From a virus: 63,435 nt of DNA. The translations under genes and the position numbers were made by a program. Below are positions 53,511 to 61,544 of this stretch, piece after piece. The notes under the pieces are model-generated. The model searched no databases and was not told where the DNA came from. It saw only the letters and a program-made list of their open reading frames with translations. Location of the stretch: positions 1 through 63,435 of the IMG/VR virus record IMGVR_UViG_3300010885_053606; one strand, 5' to 3'. Within the stretch, counting starts at the first letter, position 1. Each line of letters begins with the position of its first letter.

Positions 53511-53866
53511 AGAGTATATATCCTACTACTACTCAAAATTATAGAGGTGGTACAGAATCTCCTGATAATATTTACGTAGATATTATTGTTGAATACGCCC
53601 CTGGTCTTTATCGTAACCCTATGACAGTACCTATTGATATACTTGTTCTTCAAGATGATGGTATTAATCGTGGACCAGTACCTGACAGTTTAAAATACGA
53701 TAATAATGTTTCTGCTGAGCCTAAAACAGTTAAAGCTAAAGAAACTCAAAAAAACTTTAATGCTGATGTAAACTTAACAGATAAAAATGTTAAAATATCA
53801 AATGGTAGAGAATGGAGTGAGAAGAACGATCACTGGAAAGATCTTCCAAAGAATAAACGCGTTTAA
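53453..53866 (+). CDS. conserved virion-type protein, C-terminal part (frame broken)
   Basis: 137 residues if begun at ATG 53453, which directly follows a stop in its own frame (TAAATG). MVEACMHPSFDLNLRVSAIK, VDIIVEYAPGLYRNPMTVPI, LVLQDDGINRGPVPDSLKYD resemble the middle and end of the same structural protein whose N-terminus is read in the previous frame. If not a sequencing error, re-initiation at this ATG or a minus-1 frameshift would be needed to make the full protein. The charged C-terminus (KNDHWKDLPKNKRV) is intact. Confidence 0.6.
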   Translation: MVEACMHPSFDLNLRVSAIKSIYPTTTQNYRGGTESPDNIYVDIIVEYAPGLYRNPMTVPIDILVLQDDGINRGPVPDSLKYDNNVSAEPKTVKAKETQKNFNADVNLTDKNVKISNGREWSEKNDHWKDLPKNKRV

Positions 53867-53937
53867 AGTAGAAACGCATTAAAAATTCTATATACTAAAA
53901 ATAATACACTCGACCTATGTACCGCAAACAATAATTT

Positions 53938-54909
53938 ATGATATTCGACGAACAAATCTCACGCAAACCTAACAATTATAAATGGACTGACGAATTTATT
54001 GAGTCTATGCACAATGGATTCTGGACAGACAAAGAGTTTTCCTTTAAAGCTGATGTTCAGCAGTTTAAAGTAAATCTAACAGAACAAGAAAGAGAAATTG
54101 TTATTCGTACTTTATCAGCTATTGGACAAATTGAAATTGCTGTTAAGACATTCTGGGCTAAGCTCGGGGAAAATCTTCCTCAACCTTGCTTTCAGGATTT
54201 AGGTTATGTTATGGCTAATACGGAGGTTATTCATAACAACGCTTACGAGCGCCTACTTTCTATACTCGGGCTCGAAGATGTATTTGAAGAGAACTTAAAG
54301 CTTGAATGGATTGAAGGAAGAGTCAAATATCTTCGTAAGTATACTCATAAGTTCTACAAGGACTCAAAGAAGCAGTATCTCTATGCTATTATTCTTTTTA
54401 CTCTCTTTGTTGAAAACGTTTCTTTATTCTCACAGTTCTATGTAATCAACTGGTTTGCACGCTTTAAGAATGTTCTTAAGGACACCGATCAACAAGTTAA
54501 ATATACACGCAATGAAGAAAACATTCATGGTATTGTTGGTACAAAGATTATTAATACAATTAGAGAAGAATATCCTGAACTTTTTGATAAGGAACTCGAA
54601 GAACGCATTCTTCATGAAGCTCAAGAGGCTTATAAGTCTGAAGCTAAAATTGTTGATTGGATGGTCAACGGAGTAAAGGAAGAGGGGTTATCAGCTCCTA
54701 TTCTTAAAGAATTTATTAAAGGTAGAATTAACGAATCATTAAAAGGTATCGGGTTTCCTTCTGCTTTTGATATTGATAGTGAATTAATCAAAAAGTCAAA
54801 TTGGTTTAATGAAGAATTGCTCGGTAATAATATGACAGACTTTTTTCATAGTCGTCCTGTTGAATACTCAAAGAAATCGCAGTCTTTTTCAGAAGATGAT
54901 TTATTCTAG
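53938..54909 (+). CDS. nrdB: ribonucleotide reductase class I small subunit
   Basis: 323 residues. The metal ligands can be assigned: E66 (first ligand, in GQIEIAVKTFW), E96 and H99 (NTEVIHNNAY), Y103 as the radical tyrosine, E159 (FVEN), E194 and H197 (NEENIHG). The first ligand is Glu rather than the Asp of the E. coli type, as in a class I subgroup common in Bacteroidetes. It makes the radical for NrdA, which follows 40 bases later; the pair turns NDPs into dNDPs to supply phage DNA synthesis. It is on the plus strand with no late-type motif, consistent with earlier expression. Confidence 0.92.
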   Translation: MIFDEQISRKPNNYKWTDEFIESMHNGFWTDKEFSFKADVQQFKVNLTEQEREIVIRTLSAIGQIEIAVKTFWAKLGENLPQPCFQDLGYVMANTEVIHNNAYERLLSILGLEDVFEENLKLEWIEGRVKYLRKYTHKFYKDSKKQYLYAIILFTLFVENVSLFSQFYVINWFARFKNVLKDTDQQVKYTRNEENIHGIVGTKIINTIREEYPELFDKELEERILHEAQEAYKSEAKIVDWMVNGVKEEGLSAPILKEFIKGRINESLKGIGFPSAFDIDSELIKKSNWFNEELLGNNMTDFFHSRPVEYSKKSQSFSEDDLF

Positions 54910-54949
54910 TTGTTGTCTAGGATTTTGAGATTAAAATAATAGATACAAC

Positions 54950-56599
54950 ATGAACAAAGACATTTATTGGCTTAATAAGGATTCGAGAAAATTTCTCAGC
55001 CGAGGTTACCTTATAGAAGGAGAAACCGCCGAACAACGTATTAAGGATATTGCTGAAAAAGCTGAGCACTATTTAAATCTTCCAGGCTTCGCTGATAAGT
55101 TTGAAGATTATATGCATAGAGGTTTTTACTCTCTAGCATCTCCTATCTGGTCTAATTTTGGTCGTATTAGAGGTCTACCTATTTCATGTTTTGGTTCGTA
55201 TGTAAATGATGATATGGATGATATTCTCTATAAAGTAGCTGAAATTGGAGTTATGTCTAAAGTAGGTGGAGGTACATCCGGTTACTTTGGTGCCATCCGT
55301 CCTAGAGGTACACCTATATCATCAGGAGGTGAAGCGACAGGGGTACATCATCAGTTAACCGTATTTGAGTCTTTAACAAATTATATTTCTCAGGGTAACG
55401 TTCGTCGTGGATCATTTGCTGCTTATCTACCTATTGATCATCCTGATATTGAAGAGTTCTTAAAGATAAGAGGAGAAGGAGATGATATTCAGAATCTTTC
55501 TATTGGTGTTTGTATTTCTGATAAGTGGATGAAATTAATGATAGAGGGTGATAAAGAGAAGCGTACTATCTGGGGCCTAGTCATTAAAAAACGCTTTGAG
55601 TCAGGCTATCCCTATATTTACTTTAGTGATAACGCTAATAAGCAGGCCCCTAAAGTTTATAAGGATAAAGGTCTAAAGATTAATAATAGTAATCTTTGTA
55701 CTGAGATTATGCTATCAAACGGAATTGATGAATCTTTTGTTTGTGATCTTTCTTCTCTTAATTTAGAACGTTGGGAAGAATGGAAGGATACAGATGCTGT
55801 TGAAACTCTAGTTTACTTTCTTGATGCAGTAATGACTGAGTTTATTAATAAAACAGAAGGAATGAAGTTTATGGAACATCCTAGAAACTTCGCTATTAAT
55901 CAGCGTGCTCTTGGTGTTGGTGTTCTTGGTTGGCATTCTCTTCTTCAGCTTAAAATGATCGGTTTTGAATCGATGGCTGCTAAGATGCTCAATAATCAAA
56001 TTTGGAAATTTATTCGTGAAAAAGCAGATTTAGCTTCTGAGACGTTAGCTAAAGAATACGGAGAACCACCACTCCTTAAAGGATATGGTCGTCGTAATTC
56101 TACTACTCTTGCTATAGCACCTACTACATCTAGTTCCTTTATTCTTGGGCAAGTATCTCCGTCTATTGAACCTCTTAATAGTAACTACTTTGTTAAGGAT
56201 TTAGCGAAAGGTAAGTTTACATATAGAAACCCCTATCTTAAAAAGCTTCTTAAAGATAAAGGTAAAGATGATGACGATACCTGGATGACTATCCTTAAAA
56301 AAGGTGGTTCTGTACAAAGTTTAAATTTTCTTACTCAAGAAGAAAAGGATGTATTTAAAACTTTTGGAGAAATCTCACAAAAAGAAATTATTATTCAGGC
56401 TGCTGGTCGTCAAAAGTATATCGATCAAGGTCAATCATTAAACGTAATGATTCCTCCTAATACTAAGCCAAAGGAAGTTAGTGAACTTTATATCTTTGCT
56501 CACGAAATGGGTCTTAAAAGTCTTTACTATCAGAGAAGTGCTAACCCTGCACAAGAGCTTGCTCGTTCAATACTTACTTGTTCGAGTTGTGAAGCTTAG
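54950..56599 (+). CDS. nrdA: ribonucleotide reductase class I large subunit
   Basis: 549 residues, short for NrdA because it begins near the catalytic barrel and lacks the N-terminal ATP cone. Active-site residues are present: C80 (PISCFGS), N248-x-C250-x-E252 (NSNLCTEIML), C265 (SFVCDLS), the radical-transfer tyrosines Y526 and Y527 (SLYYQRS) and the C-terminal redox pair in CSSCEA. Without the cone, the usual dATP overall-activity switch is presumably missing, typical of phage enzymes. The TAG stop overlaps the convergent fibre-chaperone gene. Confidence 0.93.
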   Translation: MNKDIYWLNKDSRKFLSRGYLIEGETAEQRIKDIAEKAEHYLNLPGFADKFEDYMHRGFYSLASPIWSNFGRIRGLPISCFGSYVNDDMDDILYKVAEIGVMSKVGGGTSGYFGAIRPRGTPISSGGEATGVHHQLTVFESLTNYISQGNVRRGSFAAYLPIDHPDIEEFLKIRGEGDDIQNLSIGVCISDKWMKLMIEGDKEKRTIWGLVIKKRFESGYPYIYFSDNANKQAPKVYKDKGLKINNSNLCTEIMLSNGIDESFVCDLSSLNLERWEEWKDTDAVETLVYFLDAVMTEFINKTEGMKFMEHPRNFAINQRALGVGVLGWHSLLQLKMIGFESMAAKMLNNQIWKFIREKADLASETLAKEYGEPPLLKGYGRRNSTTLAIAPTTSSSFILGQVSPSIEPLNSNYFVKDLAKGKFTYRNPYLKKLLKDKGKDDDDTWMTILKKGGSVQSLNFLTQEEKDVFKTFGEISQKEIIIQAAGRQKYIDQGQSLNVMIPPNTKPKEVSELYIFAHEMGLKSLYYQRSANPAQELARSILTCSSCEA

Positions 56600-56961
56600 C
56601 ACGGTTTTTTTGGCCAAACTACTTCGGAGGGAGTATGATAACTTTGAGGTATATTTCTTAAAGTAGTTCTGTAATTTAGCCATGCTTGTTTGTTTTTGAC
56701 AGGTGTGTTTGGAAGATCAATCCAATCTGTTTCGGTTAGTAAAACTTTTCTAATAGACCGTATTTCTTCCCAAGTAATATTTGAAGACGGTTCAATTAAT
56801 ATTGAATTTTTATCAGATTTTAAAATAATCTGAGTATTATTACACTGTGCTTCATATATTAAAGCGTATTCTTCTTGTGTAATTTCAATGCAATCTGATG
56901 GAATATTATCAACATGAATTTCTGTAATATAGAAACCTTTTGTTGATGGTGAATATTTCAC
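56596..56961 (-). CDS. tail fibre assembly chaperone-like protein (second copy)
   Basis: 121 residues starting with GTG. The C-terminal half (ITWEEIRSIRKVLLTETDWI, AWLNYRTTLRNI, EVVWPKKPC) matches the chaperone at 7891-8229 and the phage tail assembly chaperone family. The N-terminal half (FYITEIHVDNIPSDCIEITQ) is different. It follows the 157-aa fibre by six bases, so each fibre-chaperone pair may be a separate set. Confidence 0.75.
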   Translation of the reverse strand: MKYSPSTKGFYITEIHVDNIPSDCIEITQEEYALIYEAQCNNTQIILKSDKNSILIEPSSNITWEEIRSIRKVLLTETDWIDLPNTPVKNKQAWLNYRTTLRNIPQSYHTPSEVVWPKKPC

Positions 56962-56967
56962 GTTAGA

Positions 56968-57441
56968 TTAACAACCAATAGCAAACCAAAATATACCGTC
57001 CTGAGTTGATCCTCCCATTGAGCGTAATTTAAACTGAGTACTACTTATAATCTGACCGCCTGCTACCGGTTGACTTGCATCAGCGTCTTGAGAAATATAT
57101 ATTTGAAATCCTTTATTTGGAAAAGCTATAGGGAAGCTATATGTTACTGGATTAGCATTTATTAGAGCATAGCCCCACTGCATAATAAGCCCTGATGGAA
57201 ATTTTTGCCATCCGTTAGATGATAAGCTGGATTTAAAACTAGATGAAAGAGTCGTTACTACTGTATTAAGGTTAGTAAGAGTAGATGAAATACTACTCAC
57301 GTTTGTTGACAACGCAACAATCTGTGTACCAAAATAGTTTGTATTAGCATTAATATAACCTAAAGAATCCCCTATACAATCTTCTCTGTTAATTGTCCAA
57401 GGTCCTGTTGCAGGTATTACCGGTGTAAATATATTAGCCAT
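56968..57441 (-). CDS. short tail fibre with docking N-terminus
   Basis: 157 residues. The docking motif (REDCIGDSLGYINANTNYF) is followed by a heptad-like stretch rich in Leu, Ser and Thr (TLTNLNTVVTTLSSSFKSSL), probably a trimeric coiled stalk, and a C-terminal knob (NGWQKFPSGLIMQWGYALIN, TYSFPIAFPNKGFQIYIS, GIFWFAIGC) of the type found at the tips of many phage fibres (gp53-like C-terminal domain). It is a minimal dock-stalk-knob fibre. ATAAATAAT stands nine bases before the ATG. Confidence 0.72.
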   Translation of the reverse strand: MANIFTPVIPATGPWTINREDCIGDSLGYINANTNYFGTQIVALSTNVSSISSTLTNLNTVVTTLSSSFKSSLSSNGWQKFPSGLIMQWGYALINANPVTYSFPIAFPNKGFQIYISQDADASQPVAGGQIISSTQFKLRSMGGSTQDGIFWFAIGC

Positions 57442-57450
57442 ACGTTATCT

Positions 57451-57459
57451 ATTATTTAT
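57451..57459 (-). promoter_or_regulatory. late-promoter-like motif ATAAATAAT
   Basis: Minus-strand ATAAATAAT nine bases before the short fibre gene, overlapping the stop of the small terminase gene. Confidence 0.5.
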
Positions 57460-57955
57460 CTTCTTTTTCCTCTACAACAACTGAATCAATTACTGTTGCT
57501 TGAATAGGTTCGCTATCTACTTCACTTAAAAGTTTTTTAAAAATATCTTCTCTAGATCCTACAAACAGTGTATTATTAACAGTGGTATTACCTTGTAAAT
57601 TACCGGCTATTTCTTTTTTACCTTTAATATCCATTTCTTTTAATTGTTTATCAAATTCCGCTTTTTTGTTCAAAAGATTAATTCTGTTTAATGCTTCTAT
57701 ACTTTTTGTAGCAGCAGATATAAGCTCTGATAAAGCTGCTAGTTCATCGGGATTTTGCCCTTGAACGATATAATCTTTAATATCATCGATAGCATCTATA
57801 CTAGTATCTATTAAATGACTAGTTCTTTTAACAATATACTCATTAATATTTGAATCATCTACATTCATACTTTGTGTAGACGGTTTAGGGGTAACGGGTA
57901 AACTAAACGATGATAATTCGTTAAGTAGTGTGTCAATAGAGTCGGACATTAACAT
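57452..57955 (-). CDS. 16: terminase small subunit, gp16-like
   Basis: 167 residues (or 165 from the second Met). The N-terminal part (IVKRTSHLIDTSIDAIDDIK) and helical hairpin (LAALSELISAATKSIEALNR, INLLNKKAEFDKQLKEM) fit the central coiled-coil domain of T4 gp16, and the end NTTVNNTLFVGSREDIFKKL resembles the conserved C-terminal NN-x-x-x-VG segment of T4-like small terminases. It would form the ring that regulates the packaging motor and recognises DNA. The large subunit is not in the window. Divergent to the plus-strand 54-aa gene. Confidence 0.7.
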   Translation of the reverse strand: MLMSDSIDTLLNELSSFSLPVTPKPSTQSMNVDDSNINEYIVKRTSHLIDTSIDAIDDIKDYIVQGQNPDELAALSELISAATKSIEALNRINLLNKKAEFDKQLKEMDIKGKKEIAGNLQGNTTVNNTLFVGSREDIFKKLLSEVDSEPIQATVIDSVVVEEKEDK

Positions 57956-58007
57956 TAATTAAGCTTATAGTTGATATTCTTAAACTATCTATTAATATAT
58001 TGTATAT

Positions 58008-58172
58008 ATGGAAATTACTGTAAATACTATGTACGGAACATTCATTGTTCCAAGAGAAAAAACTGATGCTCTTATTGCTTGGCTTCAAGCTAATGCTGTT
58101 AAGCCTGGTCAATCACCAATCGGTGAAGTAAAACAGGGTGAATATACTGGACGTCAACTTATTAATGAGTAA
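58008..58172 (+). CDS. hypothetical protein, 54 aa
   Basis: MEITVNTMYGTFIVPREKTD, ALIAWLQANAVKPGQSPIGE, VKQGEYTGRQLINE. A small intact frame ending one base before the dUTPase ATG, so translation is probably coupled. The body has a beta pair and a helix (ALIAWLQANA), like many small phage replication-associated or accessory proteins, but no family is recognised. The upstream gap (57956-58007) is very AT-rich with TTGATA at 57971 and TATATT at 57996, a possible sigma70-type promoter with a long 19-base spacer. Confidence 0.6.
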   Translation: MEITVNTMYGTFIVPREKTDALIAWLQANAVKPGQSPIGEVKQGEYTGRQLINE

Positions 58173-58173
58173 T

Positions 58174-58680
58174 ATGACAGCACAAGAATTACAAACTTTA
58201 CAGCAAACAAATCCAGAGGCATTAACAGAGCTTTATAAGTTTAAGTTTGTTAAGACACATCCCGATGCAGTACTGCCAAAGCGTAATCATAACGATCCTA
58301 TTTTTGGTGATTCAGGGTATGATGTAACGGCTGTTGAAGATATTGTTGTACCTGCTAAAGGAGCCGTTATTGTACCGGTTGGTTTAAAGCTTGGTCAATT
58401 ACCTCCTGGTTTTTGGATTCGTATTGAGAGTCGCTCCGGTCTTCAGTTTAAGCATAATATTTCAGCCTTCAATGGTATTATTGATAATAACTATCGTGGG
58501 GATATGGGTGTAAGGCTTATTAATAGTTCTGATATTGATTATCAAGTAAAGAAAGGTGATCGTGTAGCGCAGCTTGTACTTTATCCCTTAATTGCTGTAG
58601 ATGAAAAGTATGTTGAGTTTACAGAAGAAGTTACAGAAACTGATCGTGGTGAAAAAGGTTTTGGATCTTCCGGTAAGTAA
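58174..58680 (+). CDS. dut: dUTPase
   Basis: 168 residues from ATG 58174; an upstream GTG and another ATG overlap the previous gene and are less likely. All five motifs of the trimeric dUTPase family are present: GDSGYDVTA (45-53), RSGL (87-90), NGIIDNNYRG (100-109, with catalytic D104 and Y107), GDRVAQ (128-133), and RGEKGFGSSG (159-168 region). It hydrolyses dUTP to dUMP and pyrophosphate, keeping uracil out of DNA and feeding thymidylate synthesis. It stands 15 bases before the clamp-loader gene. Confidence 0.93.
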   Translation: MTAQELQTLQQTNPEALTELYKFKFVKTHPDAVLPKRNHNDPIFGDSGYDVTAVEDIVVPAKGAVIVPVGLKLGQLPPGFWIRIESRSGLQFKHNISAFNGIIDNNYRGDMGVRLINSSDIDYQVKKGDRVAQLVLYPLIAVDEKYVEFTEEVTETDRGEKGFGSSGK

Positions 58681-58695
58681 GCGTATAATAGCTAC

Positions 58696-59613
58696 ATGTT
58701 TCAAGAGCTGCTGGTAGAAAAGTATCGTCCTAAAACACTGGATGATATTGTATTGAATAAAGAAGAAAAAGAATATTTTGTCTCTTTAAAAGAAAAAGAA
58801 GAAATACCTAATCTTCTTTTTGCTGGTTCACCAGGTACAGGTAAAACGTCGTTAGCTAAAATTATTGTTAGTAATGTACTAGACTGTCAATATCTTTATA
58901 TTAATGCATCGGATGAAAATGGTATTGATACTATTAGATCTAAAGTAATTGGATTTTCATCTACTAAATCTTTAGATGGTAAACTAAAAGTAGTTCTTTT
59001 CGATGAATGTGATGCTTTATCATTAGACTCTCAAAAAGCTCTTCGTAATGTAATTGAAGAATATTCTGAAAATACACGTTTTATTTTTACATGCAATTAT
59101 CTCTTTAAGGTAATACCAGCTCTTCAATCTCGTTGTCAAATTTATAATCTTGCACCGCCTCTCGATGGAGTTTTAAATAGAGTTGTTCATGTTCTTAAAC
59201 AGCAGGGTATTACTGTACCTAATGAAGAAAAAACAAAACTAGTAGAACTTGTAAGAAAAGGTTATCCTGATCTTCGTCGTATTATTAATGATATACAGAA
59301 GTTTTCCTATACCGGTACTTTAGTCGTTAAGGATAACCATGTTAAAAATATTGCTGAAAATGTAGTACAAAAAATTAAAGCAAAGACTAGCTTAATTGAG
59401 TTGCGTAAATATGTAATTGAAAGAGAGCAAGAATTTTCTGGAGATTATTTACATCTATTAAAGGAAATGTTTGAAGTTGTTTATAGTATGAATGAGACTA
59501 TTAATAGCGATGTATTAATATTAATTTCTGATTATATGTATAAAGATAGTATTGTTATAGATAAAGAAATTAATTGGTTTAGCTGCTGTATTAATTTGCA
59601 AAAATTATTTTAA
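58696..59613 (+). CDS. 44: sliding-clamp loader ATPase subunit, gp44/RFC-small-like
   Basis: 305 residues. LLVEKYRPKTLDDIV at the N-terminus is the RFC-box start. Walker A is GSPGTGKT (44-51), Walker B VVLFDECD (99-106), sensor 1 FTCNY (131-135), and SRC (145-147) is the arginine-finger motif. YPDLRRIINDIQKF follows in the lid domain. It loads the processivity clamp on primed DNA; T4 gp44 is the closest reference. The partner gp62 and clamp gp45 are not next to it in this window. The stop overlaps the convergent small gene in a TTAA. Confidence 0.9.
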   Translation: MFQELLVEKYRPKTLDDIVLNKEEKEYFVSLKEKEEIPNLLFAGSPGTGKTSLAKIIVSNVLDCQYLYINASDENGIDTIRSKVIGFSSTKSLDGKLKVVLFDECDALSLDSQKALRNVIEEYSENTRFIFTCNYLFKVIPALQSRCQIYNLAPPLDGVLNRVVHVLKQQGITVPNEEKTKLVELVRKGYPDLRRIINDIQKFSYTGTLVVKDNHVKNIAENVVQKIKAKTSLIELRKYVIEREQEFSGDYLHLLKEMFEVVYSMNETINSDVLILISDYMYKDSIVIDKEINWFSCCINLQKLF

Positions 59614-59867
59614 TTACCGCAGCATCTTGCTGGAGATGCTACTATAGGTCTTAAAATAGCTGTATTTGTATATCCTGGTGTATAACTACCGGTAGGTGTT
59701 TTATTAACAGGTTTAAATGATGCTAAAAAATTATCTACATCATCTGTTACTTGTTGTTGACTAGTATACGTTTTTGATTTATAAATTTCAGCATTATTGT
59801 TTGAATTATAAACCGTGCCAACATACTGTCCATTAACTATGTCTATTGATGTGTAGTAGTTTGTCAT
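59610..59867 (-). CDS. hypothetical small virion-operon protein, 85 aa
   Basis: 85 residues: an N-terminal beta hairpin (YYTSIDIVNGQYVGTVYNS), a helix (VTDDVDNFLASFK), a Pro/Thr-rich tail and an end with two cysteines (SPARCCGN). No family recognised. ATGA overlap with the hub gene indicates coupled translation and probably a role in the baseplate hub. It has no late-type motif of its own. Confidence 0.55.
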   Translation of the reverse strand: MTNYYTSIDIVNGQYVGTVYNSNNNAEIYKSKTYTSQQQVTDDVDNFLASFKPVNKTPTGSYTPGYTNTAILRPIVASPARCCGN

Positions 59868-61540
59868 ATAATATCGTTAAATTGTGGGTCTAGAGGAGCA
59901 TATCTATTTATCTTAACAGCTGTAATATCATTATAGTACATTTCTGTTTCAAATACATGCTTTACATCTATTATTAGCCATTGACCAAAGAACTTATCCG
60001 CAAAAGCGCTAGGATCAACTCCTTCGGTTTTATCAATAGCAATAAACGTACCTGGTTCTCTAAATGGTAAACCTAAAGCACGAAAATTAATACAAGCATT
60101 ATGATATACACCTATCTTAAGTAGAGTTTGTAGCCCGGGTGTTTGTCTTAAGATTATATCGTCTCCGTATGGAGTAAAAACAGGTTTAACGTTTTTAGAC
60201 TGTTTATCCTTATCTAAAGTTATTAAAAATAAATCATTAGCGCCGAGACCTTGACCACCTTGAGTATATAGATTATTAATATAGTTATTAACCATAAATG
60301 TACGAGCAGATTGCACACTATTATTTTCAAAATCTACATTGAATATTCTCTGATTAAAGTCGAAAGAATGAACCGGTGTTGTACAAAAACTATTTGAATT
60401 TGTAATAGCAGCAATATCAACAAATTGATAGCTTTTTATTATATTATATTTTGAAAGTTTCATATCTACAGAGCTACTATTTTTATTGCTAGTAGGAGAT
60501 CTCATTGTTTTGCTCGATCTTGATTTTGTGTCTCCGTAACTTTGTAAGTAAAAATGTTCATATTGATATTCACCGGGTTCGTTTTTACCGGCTTTTTCGT
60601 AATAACTAGCCATTGATTTTAAACTAAATTGACCAACATCGTACTGTGTAGGTCCACGCTCTTTAGTTAAAATACAAAAATCATGAGGTATATCAGGAGT
60701 AGAATCATCGGTACTTTGTGGTTGACCTGTATTTTTTACTGTGCTAGAATGGTAATTATATATGTACATTAAACTATCATATGCAGTAGTTTCAGTAGGA
60801 GCTGTATAAAAAATATTTGTAGCACCTTTATCCCAATTATTTTTATCAATAGGGTTCTCAGCATGAGGGACTCCTTCTAAAGATTGTTCAATAATTTCCT
60901 GCATTGCATCTCCAGTAAGAATACTTGCAGGGTTACTATAAATTGATCCAGGGGTACTTTGAGTAGAAGTAGCTTTATCCGAAAACCCAGTTGAATACTC
61001 TAAATTATATGTACTCATTTTTTGATACCAAAAATCATTAAAATATACTTTTAAACATTTTATCATACTAGATGCTGCATTAGTTGCTCCAGGAGGAGAT
61101 TCAACATCTTCTACATCATAAATAGAAAATAAATATGACAAGGACCACATAACAGGGTCTATATCTTTTAATATACTGTTAATATTACTAGGAGATTTAT
61201 TATCGTTTAAAATAGGTTTTATTCTTATACGTAATAAATCGTTACCGTCGTTTCTAAAAACATAAGCTTGCGGTCCATTAGGTAATGAAATACCGGTAGT
61301 AGCACTTTCATATTGACCGGTAGCATTATCGTATTTTTCACTTCCTGATTCAGGATTATATGAAAAAGTTAAGACTCCTCTAGTGCTCCACTCTACTAGA
61401 GTTTCCTGTATAGATAAATTAATAATAGCGTTTGGGTTGATAGGGTAAGGGGTACCGCTACCGTTATCTAAATAAATTTCAAACTCATGTTTTAACTGAT
61501 TAAATCTTTGAGTAAATACAGCATCTTTAACTATATTCAT
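59864..61540 (-). CDS. baseplate hub protein, gp27-like
   Basis: 558 residues. Beta-rich N-terminus (KHEFEIYLDNGSGTPYPI, TRGVLTFSYNP) typical of hub domains that build tube-like rings, and a conserved-looking C-terminal part (CINFRALGLPFREPGTFIAI, FFGQWLIIDVKHVFETEMYY, NDITAVKINRY) in which the GxW-IDVxHxF-xxxxYYNxI-xxxK arrangement is that of large-phage hub subunits. It would form the trimeric platform that carries the gp5-like spike. The gp5-like gene is far away at 2-4 kb rather than adjacent. Identity is by pattern, not by alignment. Confidence 0.65.
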   Translation of the reverse strand: MNIVKDAVFTQRFNQLKHEFEIYLDNGSGTPYPINPNAIINLSIQETLVEWSTRGVLTFSYNPESGSEKYDNATGQYESATTGISLPNGPQAYVFRNDGNDLLRIRIKPILNDNKSPSNINSILKDIDPVMWSLSYLFSIYDVEDVESPPGATNAASSMIKCLKVYFNDFWYQKMSTYNLEYSTGFSDKATSTQSTPGSIYSNPASILTGDAMQEIIEQSLEGVPHAENPIDKNNWDKGATNIFYTAPTETTAYDSLMYIYNYHSSTVKNTGQPQSTDDSTPDIPHDFCILTKERGPTQYDVGQFSLKSMASYYEKAGKNEPGEYQYEHFYLQSYGDTKSRSSKTMRSPTSNKNSSSVDMKLSKYNIIKSYQFVDIAAITNSNSFCTTPVHSFDFNQRIFNVDFENNSVQSARTFMVNNYINNLYTQGGQGLGANDLFLITLDKDKQSKNVKPVFTPYGDDIILRQTPGLQTLLKIGVYHNACINFRALGLPFREPGTFIAIDKTEGVDPSAFADKFFGQWLIIDVKHVFETEMYYNDITAVKINRYAPLDPQFNDII

Positions 61541-61544
61541 ATTA

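Noticed and set aside
53917-53934. Five-residue reading frame (MYRKQ) right before nrdB, as a possible leader peptide.
   Set aside because: Too short to separate from chance; no attenuator-like hairpin is visible.
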